From a virus, in the IMG/VR virus record IMGVR_UViG_3300018080_000517, positions 1 to 26,905 of that record: a stretch of DNA of 26,905 nucleotides. One strand, 5' to 3'. The position numbers and the translations under genes are program-made. This document shows positions 6,432 to 13,927 of this stretch, in pieces (the first letter of the stretch is position 1; each line of letters begins with the position of its first letter). The notes below the pieces were generated by a model. That model saw only the letters and a list, made by a program, of their open reading frames with translations. It was not told where the DNA came from and did not search any database.

Positions 6432-6911
6432 TCAAGCTCCCATCAGCATGAAATGCCTACGCCAAGCCCTATCGATTCCACCACCACCTGCAGTAATTGC
6501 TTCATCAAAATCAGATAAGGCACCCTGGACATTAGTAGCAGTCGTGTTGTCTAACCCAGTTGGATCAAAACCAACTCGAAGAGACCCAGATCGGTGAACC
6601 GCACTACAGGTTCCGCCAGTAGAATCGACTATAGATTCTGAAACTGAAAACGTTACCGAATCTATTATGGAATCTACTGTATAGGTCCCATCGGCCCCCG
6701 TCGTACCGGCGAGAGTAATAACATCTTCGGACTCCAATTGCTCAGGATCACGGTAAAGATCAATACCAGACACTGCGACCTGTTTTGTAGCAGCAGTTGT
6801 AGAAACAACTGTTACTCCACTAAAGATCTCAGATGTTCCGTCAGACGCTAACTCTACGGCATCGACAATATCCAGATCTTCAAGATCTTCTTTTGCAATC
6901 CCTCCGGGCAC
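6432..6911 (-). CDS. Virion protein with a beta module shared with the 656-residue protein
   Basis: A 159-residue protein starting with GTG at 6911, overlapping the upstream TAG by one base. Residues about 45-102 form a beta module (VITLAGTTGADGTYTVDSI, then a val/ser-rich strand pair) that resembles the three modules of the 656-residue gene upstream. Next comes F-D-P-T-G-L-D-N-T-T-A-T-N-V-Q-G-A-L, a motif typical of phage tail-fibre and collar proteins. A short Arg/His/Met C-terminus follows. It is probably a fibre or neck-attached protein. Its codon use differs from the cassette immediately downstream. Confidence 0.75.
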   Translation of the reverse strand: MPGGIAKEDLEDLDIVDAVELASDGTSEIFSGVTVVSTTAATKQVAVSGIDLYRDPEQLESEDVITLAGTTGADGTYTVDSIIDSVTFSVSESIVDSTGGTCSAVHRSGSLRVGFDPTGLDNTTATNVQGALSDFDEAITAGGGGIDRAWRRHFMLMGA

Positions 6912-7522
6912 TACTTCTTCTTCCTAGTCGATTTTTTACCAGGTTTACGTGTTGATCTCTTTTTGGTAACCGGTTTTACCTCAGCTAATTTTCCATCTGT
7001 CTTCCCGGCCTCATCTTCAAGCCGGCGGGCAGGGCATGTGACGCAGTTAGGGTTATCGCAGTATCCACCTTGGTGGCATACACAATCACAATTGGCTTCA
7101 TCTTCAGCGTCTACACATCCGCAAGCGCAAATACGTTGAAGCATCTCTTTATCAGAGATCCTTTCCCCGTTCTTTATCGGTGCTACTTCAGTTTTTGGTA
7201 AGCGGGACTCCCTAGACTTGGTCATTAGTATTCCAACAATAAGGCTAGAATACTGACTGGCCGCTCTTTGAGTAGCGCGGCAAAATTCAATCTTTCTTTC
7301 GTAGTCTCTAATTTGTCTTTCTTGATCCACCCTCTCTACTTCGAAAGCTCTGAGAATTGTTGCTAGCGTATCTTCGAACAGTTCCGGAGTTGCCCCTCCT
7401 TGATCTATGAGCTGCTGCATCTCCTTACGGAGAGAAACAATATGTTGAACAGCTGTTCCCGTTCTCTTTTGGTCCGTCGACGTGCCACCTTTAACAACAC
7501 TATCAAGATCGTTTTCTGCCAC
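6911..7522 (-). CDS. Cys-rich, Lys-tailed protein (zinc-cluster-like)
   Basis: The 203-residue product has three parts. Residues about 20-90 are helical and charged, likely a coiled coil. Residues about 130-167 hold a dense Cys/His cluster (CACGC, then CDCVCHQGGYCDNPNCVTC) that could bind one or more zinc ions. The last 30 residues are a Lys/Arg/Thr-rich tail ending in KKSTRKKK, suited to nucleic acid contact. The start is GTG at 7522 with AGGATAG ahead, overlapping the upstream gene by 20 bases. The family was not recognised; a DNA-binding internal virion protein is one idea. Confidence 0.7.
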   Translation of the reverse strand: MAENDLDSVVKGGTSTDQKRTGTAVQHIVSLRKEMQQLIDQGGATPELFEDTLATILRAFEVERVDQERQIRDYERKIEFCRATQRAASQYSSLIVGILMTKSRESRLPKTEVAPIKNGERISDKEMLQRICACGCVDAEDEANCDCVCHQGGYCDNPNCVTCPARRLEDEAGKTDGKLAEVKPVTKKRSTRKPGKKSTRKKK

Positions 7523-7748
7523 TGGCTATCCTATTGGCTGTTGCTATGCAAGCATCACAATAAACTCCATGACGATCGGGCGGCAAAGTGCGACCAGAAA
7601 TAGCAAAAAACCGAGCACCTGGAATCAGATGTCCAGTTTTGCACTTCCCATCAGACGGATAATTTGGATTAGGGACCATTTTTCCATCCTCATTTTTAAT
7701 GAGTTTTGGAATCTCTCCCATCACCAAATCTACCTTGTTAGATCGCAT
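7503..7748 (-). CDS. Small zinc-finger-like protein
   Basis: An 81-residue protein with Cys-x-x-x-His (CKTGH, about residue 36) and Cys-x-x-Cys (YCDAC, near 64), a possible treble-clef or zinc-ribbon site, plus a basic C-terminus (SGRKRS). Ribosome site AAGGCGG stands before the ATG at 7748, 17 bases after the stop of the 656-residue gene. It overlaps the next gene, which is also Cys-rich, so the two may work together. No function is claimed. Confidence 0.65.
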   Translation of the reverse strand: MRSNKVDLVMGEIPKLIKNEDGKMVPNPNYPSDGKCKTGHLIPGARFFAISGRTLPPDRHGVYCDACIATANRIASGRKRS

Positions 7749-7764
7749 CTTTGCCGCCTTAAAG

Positions 7765-9735
7765 TTACTGCCTAATCATAAAGTTGATCGAGTCACCAGC
7801 TTTGATCGTCTCGTAAGGAGTGATCTGAGTAGTGCTAGTCTCCTCATAATCGTTACTTTGAACTGTGTTAGGCCCTGGATCGCGTAACTGCTTTCTCCAG
7901 AACACATCCATGTTGAGTCCATTGTCTGTGGCATCAACTGTGTAGGTATTGCTGCCAGGTAGGGTGTGCGCTGTGTTCTTAGGCACTGCCGAAGACAGCC
8001 GCTCAATAACTCTAGTGACACTAGATCCAGCTATAGCATTAGCTATAGCTTCGATGCTAGCTGTGATGGTCTGCCCATCGGCTAGCCCTGACACTGCAGC
8101 AAGAGCCCCAGCAGAATAATCTCGATTGCCAATTTCTTGGTTCAGAATATTAACAATCTCCTCCAGATCAGTATCTGAAGGATTCGACAAGTCACTAAAC
8201 GGGAAGTAATTTCCAGTGTTACTTAGATCAGGAGTAGTATCCCCATCTGCTGCTCCGATAAACTCACGAACCTGTGCAATATCAAGAGTAATTTCAGCAT
8301 CAGCTTGGATACCACCAATCAGAGTAGTACGATGAGCTGTCTCCGACAATTCATCGTTACGATACCGATCACCATTATAGAAATCCCAAGTATCTGGGTG
8401 TCGACTGACTTGCCAATTAATCGCACCAGAAGCATCAGCAGTAAAGTTACTACCAGCCAAATCAACGCTAGTGGCCGAATTGACCGCCGTGATCATACGA
8501 TGGTCGGCTTCGTCTGCAGCTAAGTTCCAGATGGTTAAGTACCGACCGATGTCTTGGTCGGTCATACCCGTCAACCCAGTCACAGTAGTGCTTGCACCAG
8601 TTAACGAAGCGGCAGATCCACTACGGCCTGAAATGGGCTCTAAGGAGCTATCGGTAGCCGAGCCATCATTGTCCCCTGTAATAAGCTGAACAAAGAATCT
8701 TGTTCCCTCATTCGTAGAACCGGCGTTTGGCTCTTTGTCATCACCGAAAGACCGAGCATAGATTTCGTCACCATCTTCTTCAGAGGGACGTCCGCCTGCT
8801 ACTGGATCAATGATATCAGTAAAGGTAGCATCGTAATTGGTTGCATCGTACTCACCACTATCAGCAATGGGTATACCCCGACGATCAACAGCATCAGCAT
8901 AGCTTCTGCTCGACAGAATACCCTTGAGGTCGCCCTCGAGTACCCACGTAATGCTTCCTTCAGCCGTGGCCGAGTTGAGACCCTCTAGCTCCAACGTGTT
9001 ACCGTCTGTAACCGCCTTGATACGATAAGTACCGTCCGCATCAGTCGATCCGGATATCGTAATAAAACTATCTAGGTCCCCAGCGATGAAGTGGTAGCCC
9101 GTAAATTCGGCTGTTTCGTCACCGATGGCTAACGTTAAATCACCATCCGTAATGCTTGGACGAAGAACAATCCCTGCCTGCTTAACGGTCCTGACCGTAG
9201 TCAGCGCTTTTGCTGTTTGACCTGCAAGATTGGTCAAATTATCGTCGACATCCGTACCGATGGCACTTGGACGCTGGTAAGTTGGTACGTCGGTGTAGTG
9301 CTGCGCCGTGCCCTTGATGTTCTTCCGGTCCGTCTGGGTGAAGCCGATGTCATCTTCAATCATGTACGGAGCGTACACATCGAAGGTTGCGGAAGTGCTA
9401 GCCTCTACTACTCCAGTAGCATTGACATAACTAATTGTCGTTCCGCCTTGAGCTGTGACGTAGAACGACCCATCGTTAGCACCATTGGTTGCCGAAGCAA
9501 CCGTAACGAATTTCCCAACCATACTGGCTGCGAAGCTTGCCCCTGCTACTGTGGCTGTCTGTACGCCATCGCCGTCTGGAGCGGTGATATTGTCAGTAGT
9601 GCCGTTACCCGTGGCCTGTGACCCGTCCTGAGCCCCTCTCTGATTCTGCTCATCGGCCAAGTCGCGAGCATTCGATGCCTCCACCGCACCCTGAATGTCA
9701 TAAGTTGGATCAATGAGACCATCTCTAACTGTCAT
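7765..9735 (-). CDS. Large modular beta-rich virion protein (fibre or collar-like)
   Basis: The 656-residue protein is acidic and rich in Gly, Ser, Thr and Asp. It contains three related beta modules at about residues 58-119, 197-263 and 378-440, each with a hydrophobic strand, a G-x-Y-x-I/V-T/K-A-V turn and a closing strand (W-V-L or W-Q-V). Between and after them are non-repeated parts, including a Y-N-G-D-R-Y segment near 449, and a C-terminal region with aromatic strands. No enzyme motif, signal peptide or membrane segment is seen. A very good ribosome site (AAAGGAG) precedes ATG 9735. It is probably a head fibre, collar or tail-attached structural protein. Confidence 0.78.
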   Translation of the reverse strand: MTVRDGLIDPTYDIQGAVEASNARDLADEQNQRGAQDGSQATGNGTTDNITAPDGDGVQTATVAGASFAASMVGKFVTVASATNGANDGSFYVTAQGGTTISYVNATGVVEASTSATFDVYAPYMIEDDIGFTQTDRKNIKGTAQHYTDVPTYQRPSAIGTDVDDNLTNLAGQTAKALTTVRTVKQAGIVLRPSITDGDLTLAIGDETAEFTGYHFIAGDLDSFITISGSTDADGTYRIKAVTDGNTLELEGLNSATAEGSITWVLEGDLKGILSSRSYADAVDRRGIPIADSGEYDATNYDATFTDIIDPVAGGRPSEEDGDEIYARSFGDDKEPNAGSTNEGTRFFVQLITGDNDGSATDSSLEPISGRSGSAASLTGASTTVTGLTGMTDQDIGRYLTIWNLAADEADHRMITAVNSATSVDLAGSNFTADASGAINWQVSRHPDTWDFYNGDRYRNDELSETAHRTTLIGGIQADAEITLDIAQVREFIGAADGDTTPDLSNTGNYFPFSDLSNPSDTDLEEIVNILNQEIGNRDYSAGALAAVSGLADGQTITASIEAIANAIAGSSVTRVIERLSSAVPKNTAHTLPGSNTYTVDATDNGLNMDVFWRKQLRDPGPNTVQSNDYEETSTTQITPYETIKAGDSINFMIRQ

Positions 9736-9752
9736 TTCCTACTCTCCTTTGG

Positions 9753-10037
9753 CTATGCGGCTTGATAATCCGCAAACAAAATCGCATTAGGCCCAGGTGA
9801 AAACTCAGTTAAGCGAACTCTGTCTAATCCACTGCCAACTACACTTTCAAACACTTCAAACTCTCGATGCTTCATTCGTCTACCGCCGTGATACAGCTTT
9901 ACAGATGGAATAGGTGGCGAGTGAAGTACAGGTTCAGGAAGTTCAAAGATCCTATTCGTACCGTCATAAGTCCCAGACAACTCAGCGGTTTTCTCGGCAT
10001 TAGCCCCCGTTCCAGCATATACAGGTCTTAAAATCAT
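9753..10037 (-). CDS. Small beta-rich structural protein
   Basis: This 94-residue protein has a recognisable phage virion pattern: F-E-L-P-E-P-V, then V-K-L-Y-H-G-G-R-R-M, F-E-V-F-E-S, D-R-V-R-L, and a final L-F-A-D-Y. This N-G-R-R-like hairpin pattern occurs in small neck, head-completion and fibre-tip proteins. ATG shares one base with the upstream stop at 10037. Exact role unknown; probably part of the same virion appendage as its neighbours. Confidence 0.7.
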   Translation of the reverse strand: MILRPVYAGTGANAEKTAELSGTYDGTNRIFELPEPVLHSPPIPSVKLYHGGRRMKHREFEVFESVVGSGLDRVRLTEFSPGPNAILFADYQAA

Positions 10038-10351
10038 TAGATCACACCCATAATTGAGTAAGCTGCAGTACCGCCCGAAGCTCCGCGAAGCCTACAATTA
10101 TGTGTAGATATCGGAAATTGGATCGTAGTTGCGGGTGCGACAGCAAACCACCTGCCATCCCTCCCGTTAGCAAAACTGATCTCAAGATTTTGTGCAGCTT
10201 CGCGATTCGTAACAACAACTTGTATTGTTGATTGCCGACTCACAGTTGACCCCAAACCAAATGAGATCAAAGTACCCTCGGGAGTCGTAGCTGCGTCCGG
10301 TGCAGTGCCCGTCCCGTTCGATGGATGCACAGGTCGCCCTGGCTTGAACAT
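10037..10351 (-). CDS. Small beta-sandwich virion protein
   Basis: A 104-residue protein with a Pro/Gly/Thr-rich start and then about seven beta strands (STIQVVVTN, LEISFANG, RWFAVAPATTIQFPI). This arrangement is common in small head-decoration or fibre proteins. A strong AGGAGGAACCG ribosome site precedes ATG 10351. It has no Cys cluster or membrane segment. It is placed as a structural protein because of fold pattern and context only. Confidence 0.68.
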   Translation of the reverse strand: MFKPGRPVHPSNGTGTAPDAATTPEGTLISFGLGSTVSRQSTIQVVVTNREAAQNLEISFANGRDGRWFAVAPATTIQFPISTHNCRLRGASGGTAAYSIMGVI

Positions 10352-10458
10352 CGGTTCCTCCTAGTTTTCGAAGTCCCCAATTGGTGGGAGGGACAATGAC
10401 GTGAAGTTTCTATGGCCGAACGCTAAGCGTCGGTATATTATGGTGAGTAAGCAACAAA
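10352..10458 (-). other. Intergenic spacer with a short palindrome
   Basis: About 107 bases without a gene. They hold a palindrome around ACGCTTAGCGT flanked by CCG/CGG (near 10418-10435), an AT-rich ATAATATA run before it, and the ribosome site of the next gene. No T-run follows the hairpin, so it is not a convincing intrinsic terminator. A promoter or an RNA-processing hairpin is possible but not shown. Confidence 0.35.
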
Positions 10459-10710
10459 TTAGGACGATGGTGATCGTGATGGATTATTACCAACATTCGG
10501 ATCACCGCCGATAGCCACTACTTCTGCTGAGTCGGTTTCAATCTCGGCTAGAAACGCTGTTGCAGCAGCTGCAGAAGCACCAGCTGCGGTTTCAACCGAG
10601 TCCATAAAAGTACCAAGTGATTCCAACAGAGCATTGTAACTTTTCCGCAGCCTCTTCAGCTCTTCTGAGCCAGAGTCTTCGACTACGGTTACAGTTCTGA
10701 TGTCAGCCAT
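10459..10710 (-). CDS. Small Ala-rich helical protein
   Basis: An 83-residue protein. Residues about 15-65 form a long amphipathic Ala/Leu/Glu helix (ELKRLRKSYNALLESL, then an Ala run), and a short Gly/Asn/Pro/Ser tail follows. It may be a coiled-coil spacer or a small scaffold-like protein. GGAGATTTAG before ATG 10710 is a good ribosome site. No known family recognised. Confidence 0.65.
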   Translation of the reverse strand: MADIRTVTVVEDSGSEELKRLRKSYNALLESLGTFMDSVETAAGASAAAATAFLAEIETDSAEVVAIGGDPNVGNNPSRSPSS

Positions 10711-10726
10711 CTAAATCTCCTATGTA

Positions 10727-11314
10727 TTACCTGTTTCGGCCAGGCGGCTTCTTCGGAGGCCCTTTCTTACCAGGCTTCCTTGGAGGCTGAACCGGTTTTC
10801 CAGGAGCTGCTTTAGGAGCTTCAACCTCTGATTCTGCCTTCGCAGCCTCAGTTTTTACTTCCTCTTTTGGGGCTGTAACCTCTGATTCTGCCTTCGCAGC
10901 CTCAGTTTTTACTTCCTCTTTTGGAAGCTTTGAAGTGACCGCTTCTTTTTTCTCCAACTTCGAAGCGGTCACTTCTTTTTTCGATTCTTCGAGATAGGAT
11001 ACTAGGCCGTTAGATCGTTTGATCAATGCTGCAGCATCCAAACTCGAATTTGCAATATTCGGAATCTTGGCTACTCCCTCGTCATTAAATGGGAATACTG
11101 TGACTCCCACAACTAGATTCCGATTGCGCATCCATCGGTGCTTTAGCGTGATCATCGGCATTTCTTTCTGGGTTACATTACCGTTGCTGGCTTCAGATGC
11201 TTTATAAACATCTCCCAACACCGTATTAACATCCTTCCCTTTTGCGGACAGTTTCCCTTGACGATCAACTAGTTCATGAATCTTTAGGTTACTGTCGTCT
11301 GGTTCTGGTGCCAT
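10727..11314 (-). CDS. Basic-tailed protein with tandem Lys/Glu/Ala repeats
   Basis: The product has 195 residues from ATG 11314 (AGGGACG ribosome site). An upstream TTG/GTG-type start near 11374 would sit inside the terminator hairpin of the capsid gene and is rejected. The N-terminal 110 residues look folded (a beta core with LKHRWMRNRNLVVGV near residue 78). From about 112 on it is low-complexity: EVTASKL/AVTSKL, then two copies of KEEVKTEAAKAESEV 18 residues apart, then a Pro/Lys/Gly tail (KPGKKGPPKKPP). It follows the major capsid gene, so a capsid-associated or DNA-binding role is plausible but unproved. Confidence 0.72.
   Translation of the reverse strand: MAPEPDDSNLKIHELVDRQGKLSAKGKDVNTVLGDVYKASEASNGNVTQKEMPMITLKHRWMRNRNLVVGVTVFPFNDEGVAKIPNIANSSLDAAALIKRSNGLVSYLEESKKEVTASKLEKKEAVTSKLPKEEVKTEAAKAESEVTAPKEEVKTEAAKAESEVEAPKAAPGKPVQPPRKPGKKGPPKKPPGRNR
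10823..10924 (-). repeat. Perfect 48-base direct repeat, period 54
   Basis: Two identical 48-base copies lie at 10823-10870 and 10877-10924, coding for two copies of EEVKTEAAKAESEV inside the basic-tailed protein. Identity at all third positions means the duplication is recent or kept alike by recombination. Confidence 0.9.
10932..10975. repeat. Perfect 14-base inverted repeat inside a gene
   Basis: GAAGTGACCGCTTC (10932-10945) and its exact reverse complement (10962-10975) flank a 16-base loop. On the plus strand a run of six T follows, like an intrinsic terminator for antisense transcription. On the coding strand it encodes the similar peptides EVTASKL and AVTSKL. Confidence 0.8.
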
Positions 11315-11340
11315 TTCGTCCCTAAACCTACGCAATAGTA

Positions 11341-11378
11341 TTTTAATAACCCGGTGGCAGCCACAAACCGCCACCGGG
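11341..11378 (-). terminator. Intrinsic terminator after the major capsid gene
   Basis: The arms CCCGGTGGC and GCCACCGGG (9 base pairs, 11350-11358 and 11370-11378) enclose an 11-base loop. On the minus strand TTATTAAAA follows, a modest U-tract. It begins about 14 bases after the capsid stop, so it would end or reduce transcripts of the protease-scaffold-capsid unit. Confidence 0.75.
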
Positions 11379-11391
11379 CGCTAGGAGTTTA

Positions 11392-12828
11392 TTAGGTCAG
11401 TTGCCCGATATTGATCATCCGCAACCACTTAGCTGGAGCAAACAGAATTGGCGTGCCGTAAAGCAAGATCTGCCATCTGTAAGCTGGAGCAAGAGTTGCG
11501 AGATCAAGTCGCATCATCGGTGCAAGCTGACGGAACGTAATCACTGACGGAGTCAGTTCACCCATGTAAGCGATATTGGTGAACGGCAACAGGAAGTTGA
11601 CATCATCAACATCAGTAGTACCGCCAGCCGTCTGGTTACTAGCTGCCACTTGAAGAACAAGACTGAAATCCGTAACCGCCGTAGGAACCGCTGCCCCGGA
11701 CGCCAAAGGAAGCGACCGATAAATACGGAAATATTCAGGCGGGAAAGCACCAATAGACGCAGCATTGGTAACCTGCAGATCAACGTGGTTGCCTGCATCT
11801 TTCTGCACCTGGGTTATCGCCTGGTTGGCAGCGATAATTACCGGAGCGGATTCACCGAAACGGTTACAACTGGTGACAGCGTAAGCGATCTCAACAGTGC
11901 CCGACTGAATGCCCTTGTTAAAGTCACCATCGGTACCGGACAACGCCGAAGTAATAGAAGCTGGTGTAGCTGGTGCGCTAGCTGAAGTTGCTGCAGCTGG
12001 TGGAGAAGGTAAAGCCCGAATAAATACATCGGGATTGAACTCAATATGCCCCGCTTGCGTAGCCATTGAGTTAATCGACTGCCCAATAGTGCCATTCACC
12101 GGAGCTGGTAAAGTTATCCGCTCACGGGGATACATCGTCTTAACGAGATCCGAAAGCACACGGGTTCCGAGGAATAGATCCGTCGGGTAAGCATAGTTCT
12201 CAACGAGAACATTACTAGCCTCTTCAACAGGAGACTCGCTCAGCGGATTACCTTGGAGATCTAGGAACGAGGTAGCATCGATGAGAGCATCGAGGCCATC
12301 CCACTGCTCTGCCTCACCGTCAGCAGCCAGAGAGCTGTCGGCGGTAAACAGCGCATTTTCAACCCGCTCGAGAAGCCAAAGAATACCATTCTGGTTCTCC
12401 AAGGCAATAAGATCACCATGTGCGGGATGAACGAGAGTGGCTGGGTGGGTCACTTCTCTGGTCGTTGAAAGGAATTTTACCAGCTGAGTACGCCTAGCAT
12501 ACTGCGTGTCAGTTGCTGGGCTAAGCTCGCCCTCTTGAGTGAAGGCAAAACTATTCGGCCCATAACTTACCAGCTGATTATATTCTTCAACCGTTGAATA
12601 TGCTGGGCTTTTCGGGATCTTTTTCCAAAACTTAATGTGGTGGTTGGTGTAGGACACCACCTTGAGCGATGCTTCCAAACTCTCTACTCGGAGAGCAGAA
12701 CCACCCGTTTGATTCGTTACTTGATAGCCAGCTTCGAGAGCTTTGCTAAGTTCATGAACGTCCTGCGCGGGCACAGAGCCGAAGCCGTTGAGGCCCTCGT
12801 AGTGACGCAACCCAATCTGTCCGTACAT
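11392..12828 (-). CDS. Major capsid protein with FN3/Ig-like insertion
   Basis: A 478-residue protein placed directly after protease and scaffold genes, the standard order for the HK97-fold shell protein. The N-terminal part (LRVESLEASLKVVSY, KFWKKIPKSPAYSTVEEYN, TREVTHPATLV) resembles capsid proteins of several myo- and siphophage groups that I know by pattern. Residues about 283-400 look like an inserted FN3/Ig-like domain: an Ala/Pro/Thr linker, then V-E-I-A-Y-A-V-T-S-C-N-R-F-G-E-S and F-R-I-Y-R-S. Such insertions usually project from the capsid surface. A strong CAGGAG ribosome site precedes ATG 12828 and a terminator follows the gene, fitting high expression. Confidence 0.85.
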   Translation of the reverse strand: MYGQIGLRHYEGLNGFGSVPAQDVHELSKALEAGYQVTNQTGGSALRVESLEASLKVVSYTNHHIKFWKKIPKSPAYSTVEEYNQLVSYGPNSFAFTQEGELSPATDTQYARRTQLVKFLSTTREVTHPATLVHPAHGDLIALENQNGILWLLERVENALFTADSSLAADGEAEQWDGLDALIDATSFLDLQGNPLSESPVEEASNVLVENYAYPTDLFLGTRVLSDLVKTMYPRERITLPAPVNGTIGQSINSMATQAGHIEFNPDVFIRALPSPPAAATSASAPATPASITSALSGTDGDFNKGIQSGTVEIAYAVTSCNRFGESAPVIIAANQAITQVQKDAGNHVDLQVTNAASIGAFPPEYFRIYRSLPLASGAAVPTAVTDFSLVLQVAASNQTAGGTTDVDDVNFLLPFTNIAYMGELTPSVITFRQLAPMMRLDLATLAPAYRWQILLYGTPILFAPAKWLRMINIGQLT

Positions 12829-12905
12829 GTGAGAACTCCTGTTGCGTGTTTGCGAGAGGTCTAAAAGATCGTCCGCCAGCCGATCCCTACCTCACCGGTT
12901 ACGGC

Positions 12906-13913
12906 CTATTGGCCAGCTCCTTGAATTCGGGCTACAATCTTAGCCTGAAGCTCAGGACGAATTTCCCCTGTTGAGTCGAATTTGATGATCTCAACTGGCT
13001 GAATCCCACCTTCGCCCTTTTCGAGCATATCGGTCATCACCTCGGTCATCATCGACTTGCTAATTCCCTCACCAGGCCCGCCCAACGATTTCTGCACAAA
13101 ACCTTGCCGCTCCTGACCACCAGGAATTGCGCGCAATTGTTGACTCCGAGGAGGTCCAGCCGGCATTTCTGCTACTTGTTGTACTTGCTCCATCGAGCCA
13201 GCGACGCCGTGACCAATATTGACTATCGATTCAGCAAGCGACTTGTTGAAATCCGCCTGCTCGGCTTTAAACTCGTGCAGTGCGGTGAATAGCTGCTGGC
13301 CAATATCCTGCACAAAACCCATCGTTCGGTTCTCGCTGGCCTCTATTCCTGAACCGAAACTTTTAGCGAATTCACTAAGGAATTCCGAGACCTCAATCCC
13401 CTTCTGTAGGGTGTCGTTCTCGTTGACTACTTCATTGAAGCTCTTGCCGATATCTCGACCGAACTCTTCTTTGTCTTTGTCGTCTTTGGCCTTCTCTACG
13501 GACCCGCCGACCTCGTCTCCCTTTTCGAGATCCGACTTAAGCAGAGCCAGCTCGTCAGCCGTCAACGGGAGACCTTTAGCAACCTTCTCTGCAATCGACT
13601 TACGCATACCGCGCTCGTTATAGTCGGTTCCGTTTGGCTTGATCTTATCGGCCCCAGGACCATTTCCAGGGACATCACTGGTCTGCCCTCCTGGCCAACT
13701 AGTCCGTTCGCTGTTCGGACCAGTACAAATCTGGGACTTAACCAGATCCATTTCCTCTGCCGTCAACTGCTCACCCTTCTGCATCTTTTCAACGATTGCT
13801 TCCGGATTGAGCTGTGGCTGCTGAGTCTGCTGTTGCACACCCGCGAGGGCTTCGAGCTTACCCAAGCTCTTGTAGAAGCTCTCACGCGAAATCGTGGCCT
13901 TGTCTCCAGCCAT
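12906..13913 (-). CDS. Scaffold-like protein with internal duplication
   Basis: The 335-residue protein is charged, Gln/Glu/Lys-rich and mostly helical, and sits between protease and capsid genes, the usual place of a scaffolding protein. Residues about 41-62 (IVEKMQKGEQLTAEEMDLV) and 107-128 (IAEKVAKGLPLTADELALL) are two copies of one motif. A coiled-coil middle (about 165-250) and a C-terminal IIKFDSTGEIRPELQAKIVARI segment follow. A strong AGGAGGCG ribosome site precedes ATG 13913. Scaffolds are removed or digested during maturation, here probably by the upstream protease. Role assigned by position and composition. Confidence 0.72.
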   Translation of the reverse strand: MAGDKATISRESFYKSLGKLEALAGVQQQTQQPQLNPEAIVEKMQKGEQLTAEEMDLVKSQICTGPNSERTSWPGGQTSDVPGNGPGADKIKPNGTDYNERGMRKSIAEKVAKGLPLTADELALLKSDLEKGDEVGGSVEKAKDDKDKEEFGRDIGKSFNEVVNENDTLQKGIEVSEFLSEFAKSFGSGIEASENRTMGFVQDIGQQLFTALHEFKAEQADFNKSLAESIVNIGHGVAGSMEQVQQVAEMPAGPPRSQQLRAIPGGQERQGFVQKSLGGPGEGISKSMMTEVMTDMLEKGEGGIQPVEIIKFDSTGEIRPELQAKIVARIQGAGQ

Positions 13914-13927
13914 CTTACGCCTCCTGT

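Noticed and set aside
11315-11374. Longer start for the basic-tailed protein after the capsid gene
   Set aside because: The extra 20 codons cover the terminator hairpin and have no ribosome site; ATG 11314 has AGGGACG ahead.
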